Assembly: GCA_902783365.1 (NCBI GenBank)
Contig: CACZQL010000093.1
Coordinates: forward strand, 1 to 38,683
DNA: 38,683 nt
Source: an uncultured Bacteroidia bacterium
GTDB taxonomy: Bacteria > Bacteroidota > Bacteroidia > Bacteroidales > F082
Direction: 5' to 3'
The stretch's first letter is position 1, and each line of letters begins with the position of its first letter. The position numbers and the translations under genes were made by a program. Shown here one piece after another: positions 16,607 through 23,547 of this stretch. The notes below the pieces were generated by a model. It ran no database searches, was not told the DNA's origin, and was given only the letters and a program-made list of their open reading frames with translations.

Positions 16607-17256
16607 CACGATTGCTTTATGATAAGACATTTCACGGTGCTGCTCACGTCTTTGGCGCGGTCGGTGGTGTCTTCCACCGCCTGGGCGATCTCCTTGTATT
16701 TCAGCAACTCAATTTCGTCTTTCTCGTTGCTGAAGAGGTAGGTGATATAGTCGCCGTAGATTTCGTCAACCACGTGTTCAATCTGGGTCACTTGTTGGCA
16801 GAGCTCGCCGATTTGCTGATGGTTTTTCCCGATGTCGTCGAGCAGACTGAAGATTTGCATCATCAAGTTGGCGTCCTCATGGATGTTGTCGATGATTTCT
16901 TTGATCTGTTTGTCGATTTTCTTGGGGTTGTACATCAGGATGGTCTTGGCGGAGTGGTTGATGAAGTCGAGGAAAGTGTCGAGGTCCATCGCCAGGGCGT
17001 TCATGTCCTCCCGGTCGAAGGGGGTGATGAAGGCGCCGTTGAGTTCCACGTAGAACTCGCGAAGCAGCTCGTCGCCGGTGGTTTCCTGTTTTTTAATCAT
17101 ACGGGTCAGCAGTTTACGCTCTTCGGGGTCGTCGCTTTTGACCAACTCTTTGAGGTACTTGGCGGCGATTTGCGCGGTCTCGGCCTGCTTTGAATAAGTG
17201 GGGAAGAAGGACTGTTTCTCGCGGCTTCCCCCGGAAAAAATGTTGTTCAGTCCCAT
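16606..17256 (-). CDS. DUF47/PhoU-like phosphate transport accessory protein (upstream copy)
   Basis: A 216-residue helical DUF47 protein that heads the phosphate operon. Core elements are QAETAQIAAKYLKELV, TTGDELLREFYVELNGAFITPFDREDMNALAMDLDTFLDFI and QIEHVVDEIYGDYITYLF. It overlaps the PiT start by one base (TGATG), so the two are translationally coupled. Both DUF47 proteins are the same length and share the FITPFDRED/LTPFDRED block, but otherwise differ, which suggests separate roles or a heteromer. Its promoter lies in the divergent gap at 17257-17371, beside an inverted repeat that could bind a regulator. No Pho-box-like direct repeat is apparent. Confidence 0.9.
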   Translation of the reverse strand: MGLNNIFSGGSREKQSFFPTYSKQAETAQIAAKYLKELVKSDDPEERKLLTRMIKKQETTGDELLREFYVELNGAFITPFDREDMNALAMDLDTFLDFINHSAKTILMYNPKKIDKQIKEIIDNIHEDANLMMQIFSLLDDIGKNHQQIGELCQQVTQIEHVVDEIYGDYITYLFSNEKDEIELLKYKEIAQAVEDTTDRAKDVSSTVKCLIIKQS

Positions 17257-17281
17257 GGTGCTGATGGTTTGAATGCAGGCA

Positions 17282-17289
17282 CAAAAATA
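17282..17289 (-). promoter_or_regulatory. -7 promoter element of the DUF47-PiT-DUF47 operon
   Basis: On the minus strand this reads TATTTTTG, fitting TAnnTTTG, and lies 25 bases before the DUF47 start codon. No clear -33 TTG is found; the upstream flank is AT-rich and contains the inverted repeat at 17300-17323. Confidence 0.5.
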
Positions 17290-17299
17290 ATAAAATATT

Positions 17300-17323
17300 T
17301 GTCATTCTGTTTGTGGAATGACA
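17300..17323. promoter_or_regulatory. Perfect inverted repeat in a divergent promoter region
   Basis: TGTCATTC and GAATGACA are perfect 8-base arms around an 8-base spacer. They sit just upstream of the leftward -7 box and directly over the -33 region of the rightward promoter. The arm centres are 16 bases apart, about one and a half turns. This placement suits a dimeric regulator acting on both genes; no T-run follows, so it is not a terminator. Confidence 0.45.
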
Positions 17324-17339
17324 TTTTTTCCTAATTTTG
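17311..17339 (+). promoter_or_regulatory. Promoter of the exported Fn3-like protein gene
   Basis: TTG at 17311-17313, an 18-base spacer and TAATTTTG at 17332-17339, with the ATG 32 bases further on. The box lies downstream of an in-frame ATG at 17318, which excludes that earlier start. Confidence 0.7.
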
Positions 17340-17371
17340 TACCGCTAATAAACGTTATACCTTTTATTATC

Positions 17372-18829
17372 ATGAAGAAAAGTATTGTATTTTCGATTCT
17401 TGTGGCCATGTTGATGTTGCTGGGGCATCGAGCGGCTGCACAAGAAATACCCATCACTTTGAATCCAGGATGGAACTGGATAGGCTATTATCTTCCATTC
17501 GAACAGCCACTCACTGTTGCGTTAGGAACTTTCACTCCCGAGGATGGCGATATCATCAAAAGCCAAAATAGCTATAGCATCTATCAAAATGGCCGGTGGT
17601 ATGGCTCGCTTACAAGCTTTGCGCCTGGATTGGGCTACATGTACTGCTCACAACGCACCACGTCCATAACCTTCTATTTCAACGCTAACCCCACCGTGGT
17701 GGTATTGACGTTGACGGTGACTACAGCCGCACCCTCTGAAATTACCGAGACATCGGCGGTCTCTGGTGGAGAAGTGCTTTGCGACGATGCGGGGGCTGTG
17801 GTGTCCGCTAGAGGCGTTTGCTGGGGCACATCTCCCAGTCCCACTCTCGAGGATAACTATATTGAGGTTGAAGGAGGTCTGGGGACTTTCTCAGTGACCA
17901 TGGACAATTTGTTGCCGAATACCCGATATTATGTCAAGGCATACGCAGCCACACCAGACAGCGTTTATTATGGTGATCAGGTGACTTTCAGGACAAAAGT
18001 TCCTGCACCGACTGCTCCTACAGGGGCCCTCAATGGCCTTTTCTCTGTGAGCGCTACCCAACAGGTGTTCTTTTCCAAAGGCAATTTGCAGTATCGAGCC
18101 TCAACCAATACCTGGAGATTCGCGGAAAACCAATACGATTGTTGCGGGAATGGCAATTCTCATATTTCCTCCACCTACAATGGTTGGATTGACTTGTTTG
18201 GATGGGGGACAAGTGGCTACGACCATGGAGCGGTTTGCTATCAGCCTTGGAGTGGTGGTATTAATGCGAGTAATTATTTAGCATACGGTTGCGCCACTTG
18301 TGCTTTATTTGACGAAACAGGAAAAGCCGATTGGGGTTATAATACCATCTCTAATGGAGGGAATTCGGAAAATCTTTGGCGTACGCTCACCAGTGAAGAA
18401 TATGCATATCTGCTTTTCCAAAGGGTTACTGCTTCGGGTGCTCGTTTTGCGAAAGTATGTGTTAATGGTAGTAATGGCATACTTTTGCTCCCAGATAATT
18501 GGAACAATGAGGTTTATAGTTTGAGCAAAGTTAATAATAGAACTGCTAGCTTCAACAGCAATGTAATCAGTGCAGCGGATTGGGTGGCAGTTGAGATTGC
18601 TGGAGCTGTTTTCCTCCCTGCTGCAGGTTCAAGAGCAACGAATGGTTCTCTTGTTTATTATGATCTTCTTAATTCACGAGGCTTCTACTGGGCATCGGAT
18701 ATCTGGGTTGATGCAAGTGCTCCTGTTGAAAGGTCTTGTTTTATTCATTTTGGTAATACTAATTTTAAAACAGGAGGCACCCATCGTTTCGGTGGCCTTT
18801 CGGTCCGATTGGTGCAAAACGCACAGTAA
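17372..18829 (+). CDS. Exported surface protein with Fn3-like domain and C-terminal FISUMP-like domain
   Basis: A 485-residue protein starting at ATG 17372, with a signal peptide MKKSIVFSILVAMLMLLGHRAAA. After it comes a beta-rich domain (ITLNPGWNWIGYYLP). A fibronectin-III-like repeat follows at about residues 115-210, with SGGEVLCDDAGAVVSARGVCW and NTRYYVKAYAATPD. The C-terminal half runs from GLFSVSATQQVFFSKGNLQY through WIDLFGWGTSGYD to FGGLSVRLVQ. It resembles the FISUMP/DUF1566-like domains common in secreted proteins of gut Bacteroidales. The role is probably surface display or adhesion; no catalytic motif is seen. The 3' half is markedly more AT-rich and less codon-biased than nearby genes, which suggests domain exchange. 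It ends 4 bases before the convergent PurA-like gene. Confidence 0.8.
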   Translation: MKKSIVFSILVAMLMLLGHRAAAQEIPITLNPGWNWIGYYLPFEQPLTVALGTFTPEDGDIIKSQNSYSIYQNGRWYGSLTSFAPGLGYMYCSQRTTSITFYFNANPTVVVLTLTVTTAAPSEITETSAVSGGEVLCDDAGAVVSARGVCWGTSPSPTLEDNYIEVEGGLGTFSVTMDNLLPNTRYYVKAYAATPDSVYYGDQVTFRTKVPAPTAPTGALNGLFSVSATQQVFFSKGNLQYRASTNTWRFAENQYDCCGNGNSHISSTYNGWIDLFGWGTSGYDHGAVCYQPWSGGINASNYLAYGCATCALFDETGKADWGYNTISNGGNSENLWRTLTSEEYAYLLFQRVTASGARFAKVCVNGSNGILLLPDNWNNEVYSLSKVNNRTASFNSNVISAADWVAVEIAGAVFLPAAGSRATNGSLVYYDLLNSRGFYWASDIWVDASAPVERSCFIHFGNTNFKTGGTHRFGGLSVRLVQNAQ

Positions 18830-18833
18830 AGGA

Positions 18834-19964
18834 TTAATGATATGCTGACTCAACCGAGTCATTCACCTTGATGGACTGGAAACGGACGCCGGCTCCTTCC
18901 ATCAAGGTGACAAGCAATTGTTTCAGCCCAGCCAAATCTCGGATGACCGTCCGGTGGAGTCTTTTGTTGAAAACGTATTCCAGGTACCCGTTTTGCAACA
19001 CTAAGTCGCCATGGGTAACCATCAGATGGTACTGCAAATCGTATTTGGTCTGCCAAACGTCCAAATGATGCCGCTGCACCGCTTTGTATAATAGGTTCAC
19101 ATCCAAAGGGCCGGTTTTGAAACGCCCTTGGTAGGGATTTCCCACATTGCTCTCGTGTTTGCCTGTAAGATCCCACGAGAGGGGATAGGTCGGCTCATAG
19201 CCGTTGCCATGGCGGGTGGTGTAAGTCCTCGTGACCAGATACACGTCGGTCTTGCGCAAGCTACCTTCGTCGAGGTTGTCCAAACCTGTGTGGGAAGGGG
19301 TCACATGCGGGAAAAAACCGTAGTCCATGTCGAGCAACAGGCCCTGGGCACCTTCGAAAACGAGCTCGTCGTACCCTAACACTTCGGGCCCCGCGGCCAC
19401 CCTGAAAGGCAATTCCCGCACAGCCTCTGCAAACAAAGCTTCCAATTCGGGCTCACACTCAAACCCATAATACGCCCTTGCCTGTTTCAGATACTGAAAC
19501 ACCTTGTCTTCATCCTTGAAAGGGAGGAGGGGACGCAAGGCTTGGCTGTTGAACCGCTTGAATGTTTGGAAGATACCTTTCCCGCAGCTGCCATGGCGTA
19601 GCACCTGCTGGTTGCTTCGTCCCGCCAACACGTCGTAGGGCGTCACCACCCGGCAGTCGGGATGGACCCAGAGTGCGGGTTCTCGTGCTGCAAGGGCCAG
19701 GTATTCGTTGTAAGCGCAGATGGGGTCGAAGAAAAAGGCTTTATCAAGAAAAGTGGGGACTCCGAGGAGTACCCCACTTCCGTAAGTCGAGCAAATGTGT
19801 TCCTCGCCATGGAGGACAATCGTGTGGGCGGCCTGGGCACCTCCATTGAAGCGCACTACCATGGGATGGCGCCCATGGGTAAGTGATTGCTGGCAGAGCC
19901 ACTGCGTGGTTACGCCTTTGCCTTCGTCGCCAAAGGCAAAACCCAACACGACACTATGTCTCAT
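18834..19964 (-). CDS. Divergent adenylosuccinate synthetase-like enzyme
   Basis: A 376-residue PurA-superfamily protein. The start is ATG 19964, which overlaps the vWA stop by one base (TGATG). A longer open frame upstream is only a shadow of the vWA gene. Conserved PurA elements in order are GDEGKG (12-17, P-loop with catalytic Asp), GGAQAAHT with His47, GSCGKG (125-130), FEGAQGLLLDMDYG (203-216), and YTTRHGNG (248-255). PurA uses GTP to join IMP and aspartate. Here the aspartate-binding loop, normally GATTGRRRRTG, reads GNPYQGRFKTG. The guanine-recognition KLD is THGD, and the C-terminal TGPDR is absent. The protein is about 55 residues short. It is therefore probably not the housekeeping PurA, and it may ligate another amine or act on another nucleotide. 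Confidence 0.8.
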   Translation of the reverse strand: MRHSVVLGFAFGDEGKGVTTQWLCQQSLTHGRHPMVVRFNGGAQAAHTIVLHGEEHICSTYGSGVLLGVPTFLDKAFFFDPICAYNEYLALAAREPALWVHPDCRVVTPYDVLAGRSNQQVLRHGSCGKGIFQTFKRFNSQALRPLLPFKDEDKVFQYLKQARAYYGFECEPELEALFAEAVRELPFRVAAGPEVLGYDELVFEGAQGLLLDMDYGFFPHVTPSHTGLDNLDEGSLRKTDVYLVTRTYTTRHGNGYEPTYPLSWDLTGKHESNVGNPYQGRFKTGPLDVNLLYKAVQRHHLDVWQTKYDLQYHLMVTHGDLVLQNGYLEYVFNKRLHRTVIRDLAGLKQLLVTLMEGAGVRFQSIKVNDSVESAYH

Positions 19965-20824
19965 CACAGCTGGTGCTTGTTGCTCGGGTCGATGCCAAAG
20001 GCGTTGGAGGAGAGAGCGTTTTTCGTGGCTTTCTTGTAGGCGCTCACGATGATGGCCGAGAGGATTTTGCCGATTTCGTCCGATTCCATGCTCTCCGAGA
20101 CGGCGAGATGGTCGCCTCCGATCAAGCTGTCCCATTTGCTGGCGGAACCGTAACGCTCCTCAGCCCAGTCTTTGATGGTGATGTGATAGACATCCCATTT
20201 CTTGCGGGCTTCTTTCAGCAGCTCAGAGGCCACCGCGTCGCCCTCACCATTGCCGAACAGGTCCTTGACGACGTTTTTCTCGATGCAGCGGTGACAAGGT
20301 TCGTCGCCGATAGTGATCAGCGTGCCTTTGATGCCCCGTTTCTCAAAAGAGTCGATTTTGGTATGGAATGCGGCGAAGTACCAGGCCAGCAGGTACGACT
20401 CGCCGTTGTTACCGCCGCCACCACCTTCGATGTAGATGGCTTTCAACCACTTCTCCGTCAACTCATCGGAGGTCTCAAACTGTCCCACCTGGATAGGAGC
20501 TTCGTCGCTGTAGTGGTCGCCAATGCCGAGGAAACAAATCTGAGCGTGTTCCACACCCTTCTCCTGGATGGTCTTCATGATTTCGGGGAACGCGTCCTTG
20601 ATAAGGTTCTCCGGCACTTGTCCCATGCTGCCCGTGACATCGAGGCCGATGATGATGGGGTAGGAGTTGGGGTGCTCTTCGCTGTCGCACGATTCCCGGA
20701 TTTTTCCCTTGATGACCATCAGAGGGTCGATGCTGCGGTTGCTGAAGATTTGCTCGCGGCTTTGCGACTGGTAGTTGACAGAACGTGCGTATGCTCTGTC
20801 GTAAATATAGGAACCTCCACCCAT
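19964..20824 (-). CDS. von Willebrand factor A-domain protein
   Basis: A 286-residue cytoplasmic vWA protein. It starts MGGGSYIYDRAYA, a glycine-rich opening shared with phage- and operon-associated vWA proteins. The metal-binding MIDAS is visible: DVTGSMG (62-68), a glycine-rich loop EGGGGGNNGES (133-143) supplying the middle ligand, and TIGDEPCH (171-178). No signal peptide or membrane anchor is present, so it acts inside the cell, probably as a Mg2+-dependent assembly or scaffold module. It starts 3 bases after the small protein's stop, with a GGAGGG ribosome-site-like stretch in the last codons of that gene, and its stop overlaps the PurA-like start. The coupling argues that all three products are made in fixed ratio and act together. 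Confidence 0.88.
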   Translation of the reverse strand: MGGGSYIYDRAYARSVNYQSQSREQIFSNRSIDPLMVIKGKIRESCDSEEHPNSYPIIIGLDVTGSMGQVPENLIKDAFPEIMKTIQEKGVEHAQICFLGIGDHYSDEAPIQVGQFETSDELTEKWLKAIYIEGGGGGNNGESYLLAWYFAAFHTKIDSFEKRGIKGTLITIGDEPCHRCIEKNVVKDLFGNGEGDAVASELLKEARKKWDVYHITIKDWAEERYGSASKWDSLIGGDHLAVSESMESDEIGKILSAIIVSAYKKATKNALSSNAFGIDPSNKHQL

Positions 20825-20827
20825 GGT

Positions 20828-21220
20828 TTAGCCCTCCATATTATTGTTGGCCAAGGTCTTTTCGGCGACACCTCCATCGGTAAGGTCACCAAACAGCACC
20901 GTGTAACGCTCCACCATGATCTTCAAGTTGATCAAAGCGTCGCGTTTGTTGCGTCCAATCTCAAGGTCCTTCATCATGAAGTCTTCCGCACGGAAGTCAG
21001 AGGGGACGACAGCGCCGCTGAGGGCGTTGACGGGCGACAGGTCAAGGATGATGTTCTCGCGGTCCCGGTCGTAGTTCCTGATCAGATGGCACAGATCCTC
21101 AATCTTGCGTCTGTACATAATCTCAAGTTCTTCGGCTACGCTTTCAGCCCTGCTCTCTTTGAGTTGCTTGAAGTTACGCATCAAGTCTTCTTTGAAGGTG
21201 TTTTTTCTTACTTCTTCCAT
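20828..21220 (-). CDS. Small helical protein heading the vWA/PurA-like operon
   Basis: A 130-residue, highly charged, mostly helical protein of unknown family. Its first 60 residues (FKEDLMRNFKQLKESRAESVAEELEIMYRRKIEDLCHLIRNYDRDR) predict a long amphipathic helix or coiled coil. A middle segment, LDLSPVNALSGAVVPSDFRAEDFM, is followed by a second helical stretch. It has no signal peptide, no Cys cluster and no recognisable DNA-binding motif. It is the promoter-proximal gene of the operon, 3 bases before the vWA gene. A bridging subunit between the vWA and the PurA-like enzyme is a reasonable guess, nothing more. Confidence 0.75.
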   Translation of the reverse strand: MEEVRKNTFKEDLMRNFKQLKESRAESVAEELEIMYRRKIEDLCHLIRNYDRDRENIILDLSPVNALSGAVVPSDFRAEDFMMKDLEIGRNKRDALINLKIMVERYTVLFGDLTDGGVAEKTLANNNMEG

Positions 21221-21264
21221 GTTGTTGATTTTTATTTAAGGTTATTTAACTGAGTTTCAGGAAG

Positions 21265-21272
21265 CAAAAATA
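21265..21272 (-). promoter_or_regulatory. -7 promoter element of the small protein/vWA/PurA-like operon
   Basis: TATTTTTG on the minus strand, 44 bases before the start codon of the small protein. No convincing -33 TTG. This is the only promoter candidate for the three genes. Confidence 0.5.
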
Positions 21273-21300
21273 ATAAAAATTTTTTGATAATCTCCCTCTA

Positions 21301-21335
21301 AATTCTAAATTCTTAATTCTTAATTCCAAATTAGA
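21301..21335 (+). repeat. Period-7 tandem array, consensus AATTCTT
   Basis: Five 7-base units; the last covers the stop codon of the leftward ureohydrolase gene (21331-21333). It lies between that gene and the promoter of the small protein/vWA/PurA-like operon. Confidence 0.75.
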
Positions 21336-22350
21336 CCACTCCGCACAAATGGAAAAGCACCCTCGCTCCCACGTTGCCGTCCCAGTCGCCTTCGCCGGGC
21401 GACACTTCGCAGAGGTCGAAGCCGATGATGTCCTTGCCCGACTCGTGGATGCGGTTCAGCAGGTACATCAGCTCTTCGTATTCAAGCCCTCCGGGAACGG
21501 GTGTCCCGGTGTTGGGGCATAGCTTGGGGTCTAAGGCGTCGATGTCGATGGAAAGATATACTTTTTGGGGAAGGGCGTCCACCATCTCGTTCACGAGGTC
21601 TTTCCACAAGGCTCCCTCGTAGAGGCGGCGACGGCAGTCACGGTCGTAAAATACCTTGATGCGGTCGGGCTGGCTCTCGGTCAGCGCCTTCTCCTGATGA
21701 CAGTAGTCGCGGATGCCCACCTGTACGAGCTTCTTCACGTTGTCGAACTTCAGCGTGTTGTAGAAGATGGAGGCGTGCGAATACTTGAACCCCTCAAATG
21801 CCTCGCGCAGGTCTAAATGCGCATCGGCGTGAAGGATGCCATATTCCACACCTTGCTCATGGAAGTATTGGTGATAGGCGAGGGGACAACTGTGGTCGCC
21901 GCCCAGCAGGCCAACCACCTTGCCTTGCCGCTTCCAATAGGCAATGCGGCCCCGAAGCCACTCGTTTTTCCGCTCAGTGCCCGCCTCGATGTCGGCGTAC
22001 ATCTTTTGGTATTTGTCGGGATCCTCCTCCATCACCCCATCATACAAGGCTTCGATGATTTCCTCACTCATGGGGGCCAGCCTGTCGTGCAACTCTCTCA
22101 ATTCCTCAGGAAACCGGTCCATGTAGATGCCCCGTTTCCACAAGTTGGGATAGTCGTGATGGCAGAGATCGACCTGCATGGAGGCCTCGAACACGGCACT
22201 CGGGCCGTCAACGGTGCCACGGTTGTAACTGGTGGTAAGCTCCCATTCCACTGGGATGATGATGATTTGCGCCTCCTCGGCGGTGCAGGGCAGGCCGTAG
22301 ATACCGGCGTCGGCAACAGCCGCTGCGTTCGGGTCAAATGTTTTTTCCAT
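21331..22350 (-). CDS. Agmatinase/arginase-family ureohydrolase
   Basis: A 339-residue binuclear manganese hydrolase of the ureohydrolase superfamily. All six metal ligands are present: His153 in LLGGDHS, Asp176, His178 and Asp180 in HADAHLDLR, and Asp269 and Asp271 in LSIDIDALDP. The GTPVPGGLEYEEL and DLCEVSPGEGDWDGNVGAR segments complete the active site. An acidic insert at about residues 75-140, between the N-terminal strand and GGDHS, distinguishes it from E. coli SpeB. It probably releases urea from agmatine or another guanidino compound in polyamine or arginine metabolism; formiminoglutamate is an alternative substrate I cannot exclude. It is transcribed leftward from a promoter at 22371-22378. 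Confidence 0.87.
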   Translation of the reverse strand: MEKTFDPNAAAVADAGIYGLPCTAEEAQIIIIPVEWELTTSYNRGTVDGPSAVFEASMQVDLCHHDYPNLWKRGIYMDRFPEELRELHDRLAPMSEEIIEALYDGVMEEDPDKYQKMYADIEAGTERKNEWLRGRIAYWKRQGKVVGLLGGDHSCPLAYHQYFHEQGVEYGILHADAHLDLREAFEGFKYSHASIFYNTLKFDNVKKLVQVGIRDYCHQEKALTESQPDRIKVFYDRDCRRRLYEGALWKDLVNEMVDALPQKVYLSIDIDALDPKLCPNTGTPVPGGLEYEELMYLLNRIHESGKDIIGFDLCEVSPGEGDWDGNVGARVLFHLCGVV

Positions 22351-22370
22351 ATCGTTGCTGTTCAGATGCG

Positions 22371-22378
22371 CAAAGATA
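22371..22378 (-). promoter_or_regulatory. -7 promoter element of the ureohydrolase gene
   Basis: TATCTTTG on the minus strand fits TAnnTTTG and lies 20 bases before the start codon. The upstream side runs directly into the palindrome cluster at 22404-22507. Confidence 0.5.
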
Positions 22379-22403
22379 CATATTTATTATGATACTTGAC
22401 GCG

Positions 22404-22507
22404 TTTTCCACAAGATTCCCCACTTGTTGATTATTGTGGAATAGATTCCACAATATTCCACAGTTGCGTGCTGGTGGCGTTGTTTTATAAACTATTGAAT
22501 ATCAATA
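22404..22507. other. DnaA-box-like cluster with AT-rich palindromic flank (possible origin or operator region)
   Basis: The 220-base divergent gap contains TTTTCCACA at 22404-22412, which fits the DnaA-box consensus TTWTNCACA. Near-boxes are TATTCCACA on the minus strand at 22435-22443, GATTCCACA at 22444-22452 and TATTCCACA at 22454-22462. Two of them form a perfect palindrome, TGTGGAAT-AG-ATTCCACA. About 30 bases on, an AT-rich stretch (22481-22525) includes the palindrome TATTGAATATCAATA (22493-22507). The arrangement resembles a small replication origin with an unwinding element. An operator region for the divergent ureohydrolase and lipoprotein genes would look similar. No dnaA, gidA or parAB gene is in the window. 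Confidence 0.35.
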
Positions 22508-22570
22508 TATTAGTAATAAATTGAGGTTTGGCATGGATTTGGCTAAAGGAGGGCGGCGAAAGAATAAGAT

Positions 22571-23455
22571 ATGAAAAAGCTACAAGTTATATTGGTTTGT
22601 TTGGTGGCACTCGCGTTAGGAATGGGTTCTTGCGTCGAAGATTCTAAGAAGTACAAGGCTTTGGAAGCTGAACGCGACTCCCTCCAGATGGTGGCCCAAA
22701 ATGTCACTACCGACTTCGAGTCCTCACTCCGCACTATCAATGAAATTGAGATGGCCCTCCAAACGGTTCGCGAGGCCGAAAACATCATCATGATCGAAAA
22801 CCAAGAAGGTAATTCCAACTACGCCGTCTCCCAAATCGAAGCCATCGACCGCACCATCCAACAAAACAAGGCCAAAATCGCCAATCTTGAAAAACAACTG
22901 GCCGAGGCCGGCTCCAAATCCAAACAACTTAACGCCACCATCACCCGCCTCAAAAACGAACTCGACGAAAAAGACACCTATATCACCACCCTCAAAAACG
23001 AACTCAGCCAAAGCCGCTCCCAAGTGGCCGAACTGACCGATCAAGTCGAGGACCTCAACCGCAGCGTGGAGAACCTCAATGAGAATATCAACGACCTCAA
23101 CGCCCAAACCGCCGAGCAACAAGCCACCATCCGCCTCCAGGAAACCATGATGAACACCGTGTATTACGTCGTGGCCCCCATGGAGACCCTCATCAACAAT
23201 GGCATCGTGAACAAAGGCGGCCTGTTCAAAAAAGAAAGCGTGTCCGACCACCTGGACAAAAACATGCTCCAAGCCGCCGACAAACGCTCCCTTACCCTCA
23301 TCCCCCTGAACTCTAAAAAAGCAATTATCATGACCAATCATCCAGAAAGCAGCTACAACATCGTGAAAGGTGAAGATGACATGCTCTCTCTCGAAATCAT
23401 CGACACCGAGGCTTTTTGGAACATATCGAATTATTTGATAGTCTCCATCAAATAA
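22571..23455 (+). CDS. Coiled-coil lipoprotein
   Basis: A 294-residue lipoprotein. The signal peptide MKKLQVILVCLVALALGMGS precedes Cys21 in a usable lipobox. Residues 28-200 are a long heptad-patterned coiled coil with repeated LKNEL, LEKQLAEAGSK and LNENINDLNAQ units and many Asn/Gln/Glu. A small globular C-terminal domain (about 205-294) includes YYVVAPMETLINNGIVNKGG and EDDMLSLEIID. Similar Bacteroidota proteins are held at the outer membrane as structural or envelope-stress proteins, but no enzymatic motif is present. An AAGGAGGG stretch about 20 bases upstream of the ATG is the only Shine-Dalgarno-like sequence here. The gene ends with a strong terminator. Confidence 0.82.
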   Translation: MKKLQVILVCLVALALGMGSCVEDSKKYKALEAERDSLQMVAQNVTTDFESSLRTINEIEMALQTVREAENIIMIENQEGNSNYAVSQIEAIDRTIQQNKAKIANLEKQLAEAGSKSKQLNATITRLKNELDEKDTYITTLKNELSQSRSQVAELTDQVEDLNRSVENLNENINDLNAQTAEQQATIRLQETMMNTVYYVVAPMETLINNGIVNKGGLFKKESVSDHLDKNMLQAADKRSLTLIPLNSKKAIIMTNHPESSYNIVKGEDDMLSLEIIDTEAFWNISNYLIVSIK

Positions 23456-23484
23456 AATTCTGCTCGTTTTCAATTTTTACGAAC

Positions 23485-23521
23485 GCCTTGCTTCTCCCCG
23501 TTGCAAGGCTTCTTTTTTTTT
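23485..23521 (+). terminator. Rho-independent terminator after the coiled-coil lipoprotein
   Basis: A 7-bp stem, GCCTTGC (23485-23491) with GCAAGGC (23503-23509), an 11-base C/T-rich loop and a long T-run. The 3' arm overlaps the -33 element of the next promoter, so termination and initiation share DNA. Confidence 0.8.
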
Positions 23522-23530
23522 GTAACTTTG
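23501..23530 (+). promoter_or_regulatory. Promoter of the sigma-54 response regulator gene
   Basis: TTG at 23501-23503, a 19-base spacer and TAACTTTG at 23523-23530. The ATG at 23548 is 18 bases beyond. An open frame reaching back to 23416 is excluded because it crosses the terminator and promoter. Confidence 0.75.
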
Positions 23531-23547
23531 CAGCCGATTTATTTGTG

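Noticed and set aside
17318-17371. Earlier ATG for the exported Fn3-like protein
   Set aside because: The -7 box at 17332-17339 lies downstream of it, and the signal peptide starts at 17372.
18846-18861. TGACTC-AACC-GAGTCA stem as terminator of the exported protein gene
   Set aside because: It lies inside the PurA-like coding end and has no T-run on either strand.
18834-19964. Phage-type PurZ (2-aminoadenine synthesis)
   Set aside because: PurZ works with phage polymerase and dATP-hydrolase partner genes, none of which is here, and the catalytic GDEGKG is retained; the vWA context is different.
19965-20135. 57-residue N-terminal extension of the PurA-like protein
   Set aside because: It overlaps the vWA gene in another frame and has shadow-like composition; PurA homology begins at MRHSVVLGF, at the TGATG junction.
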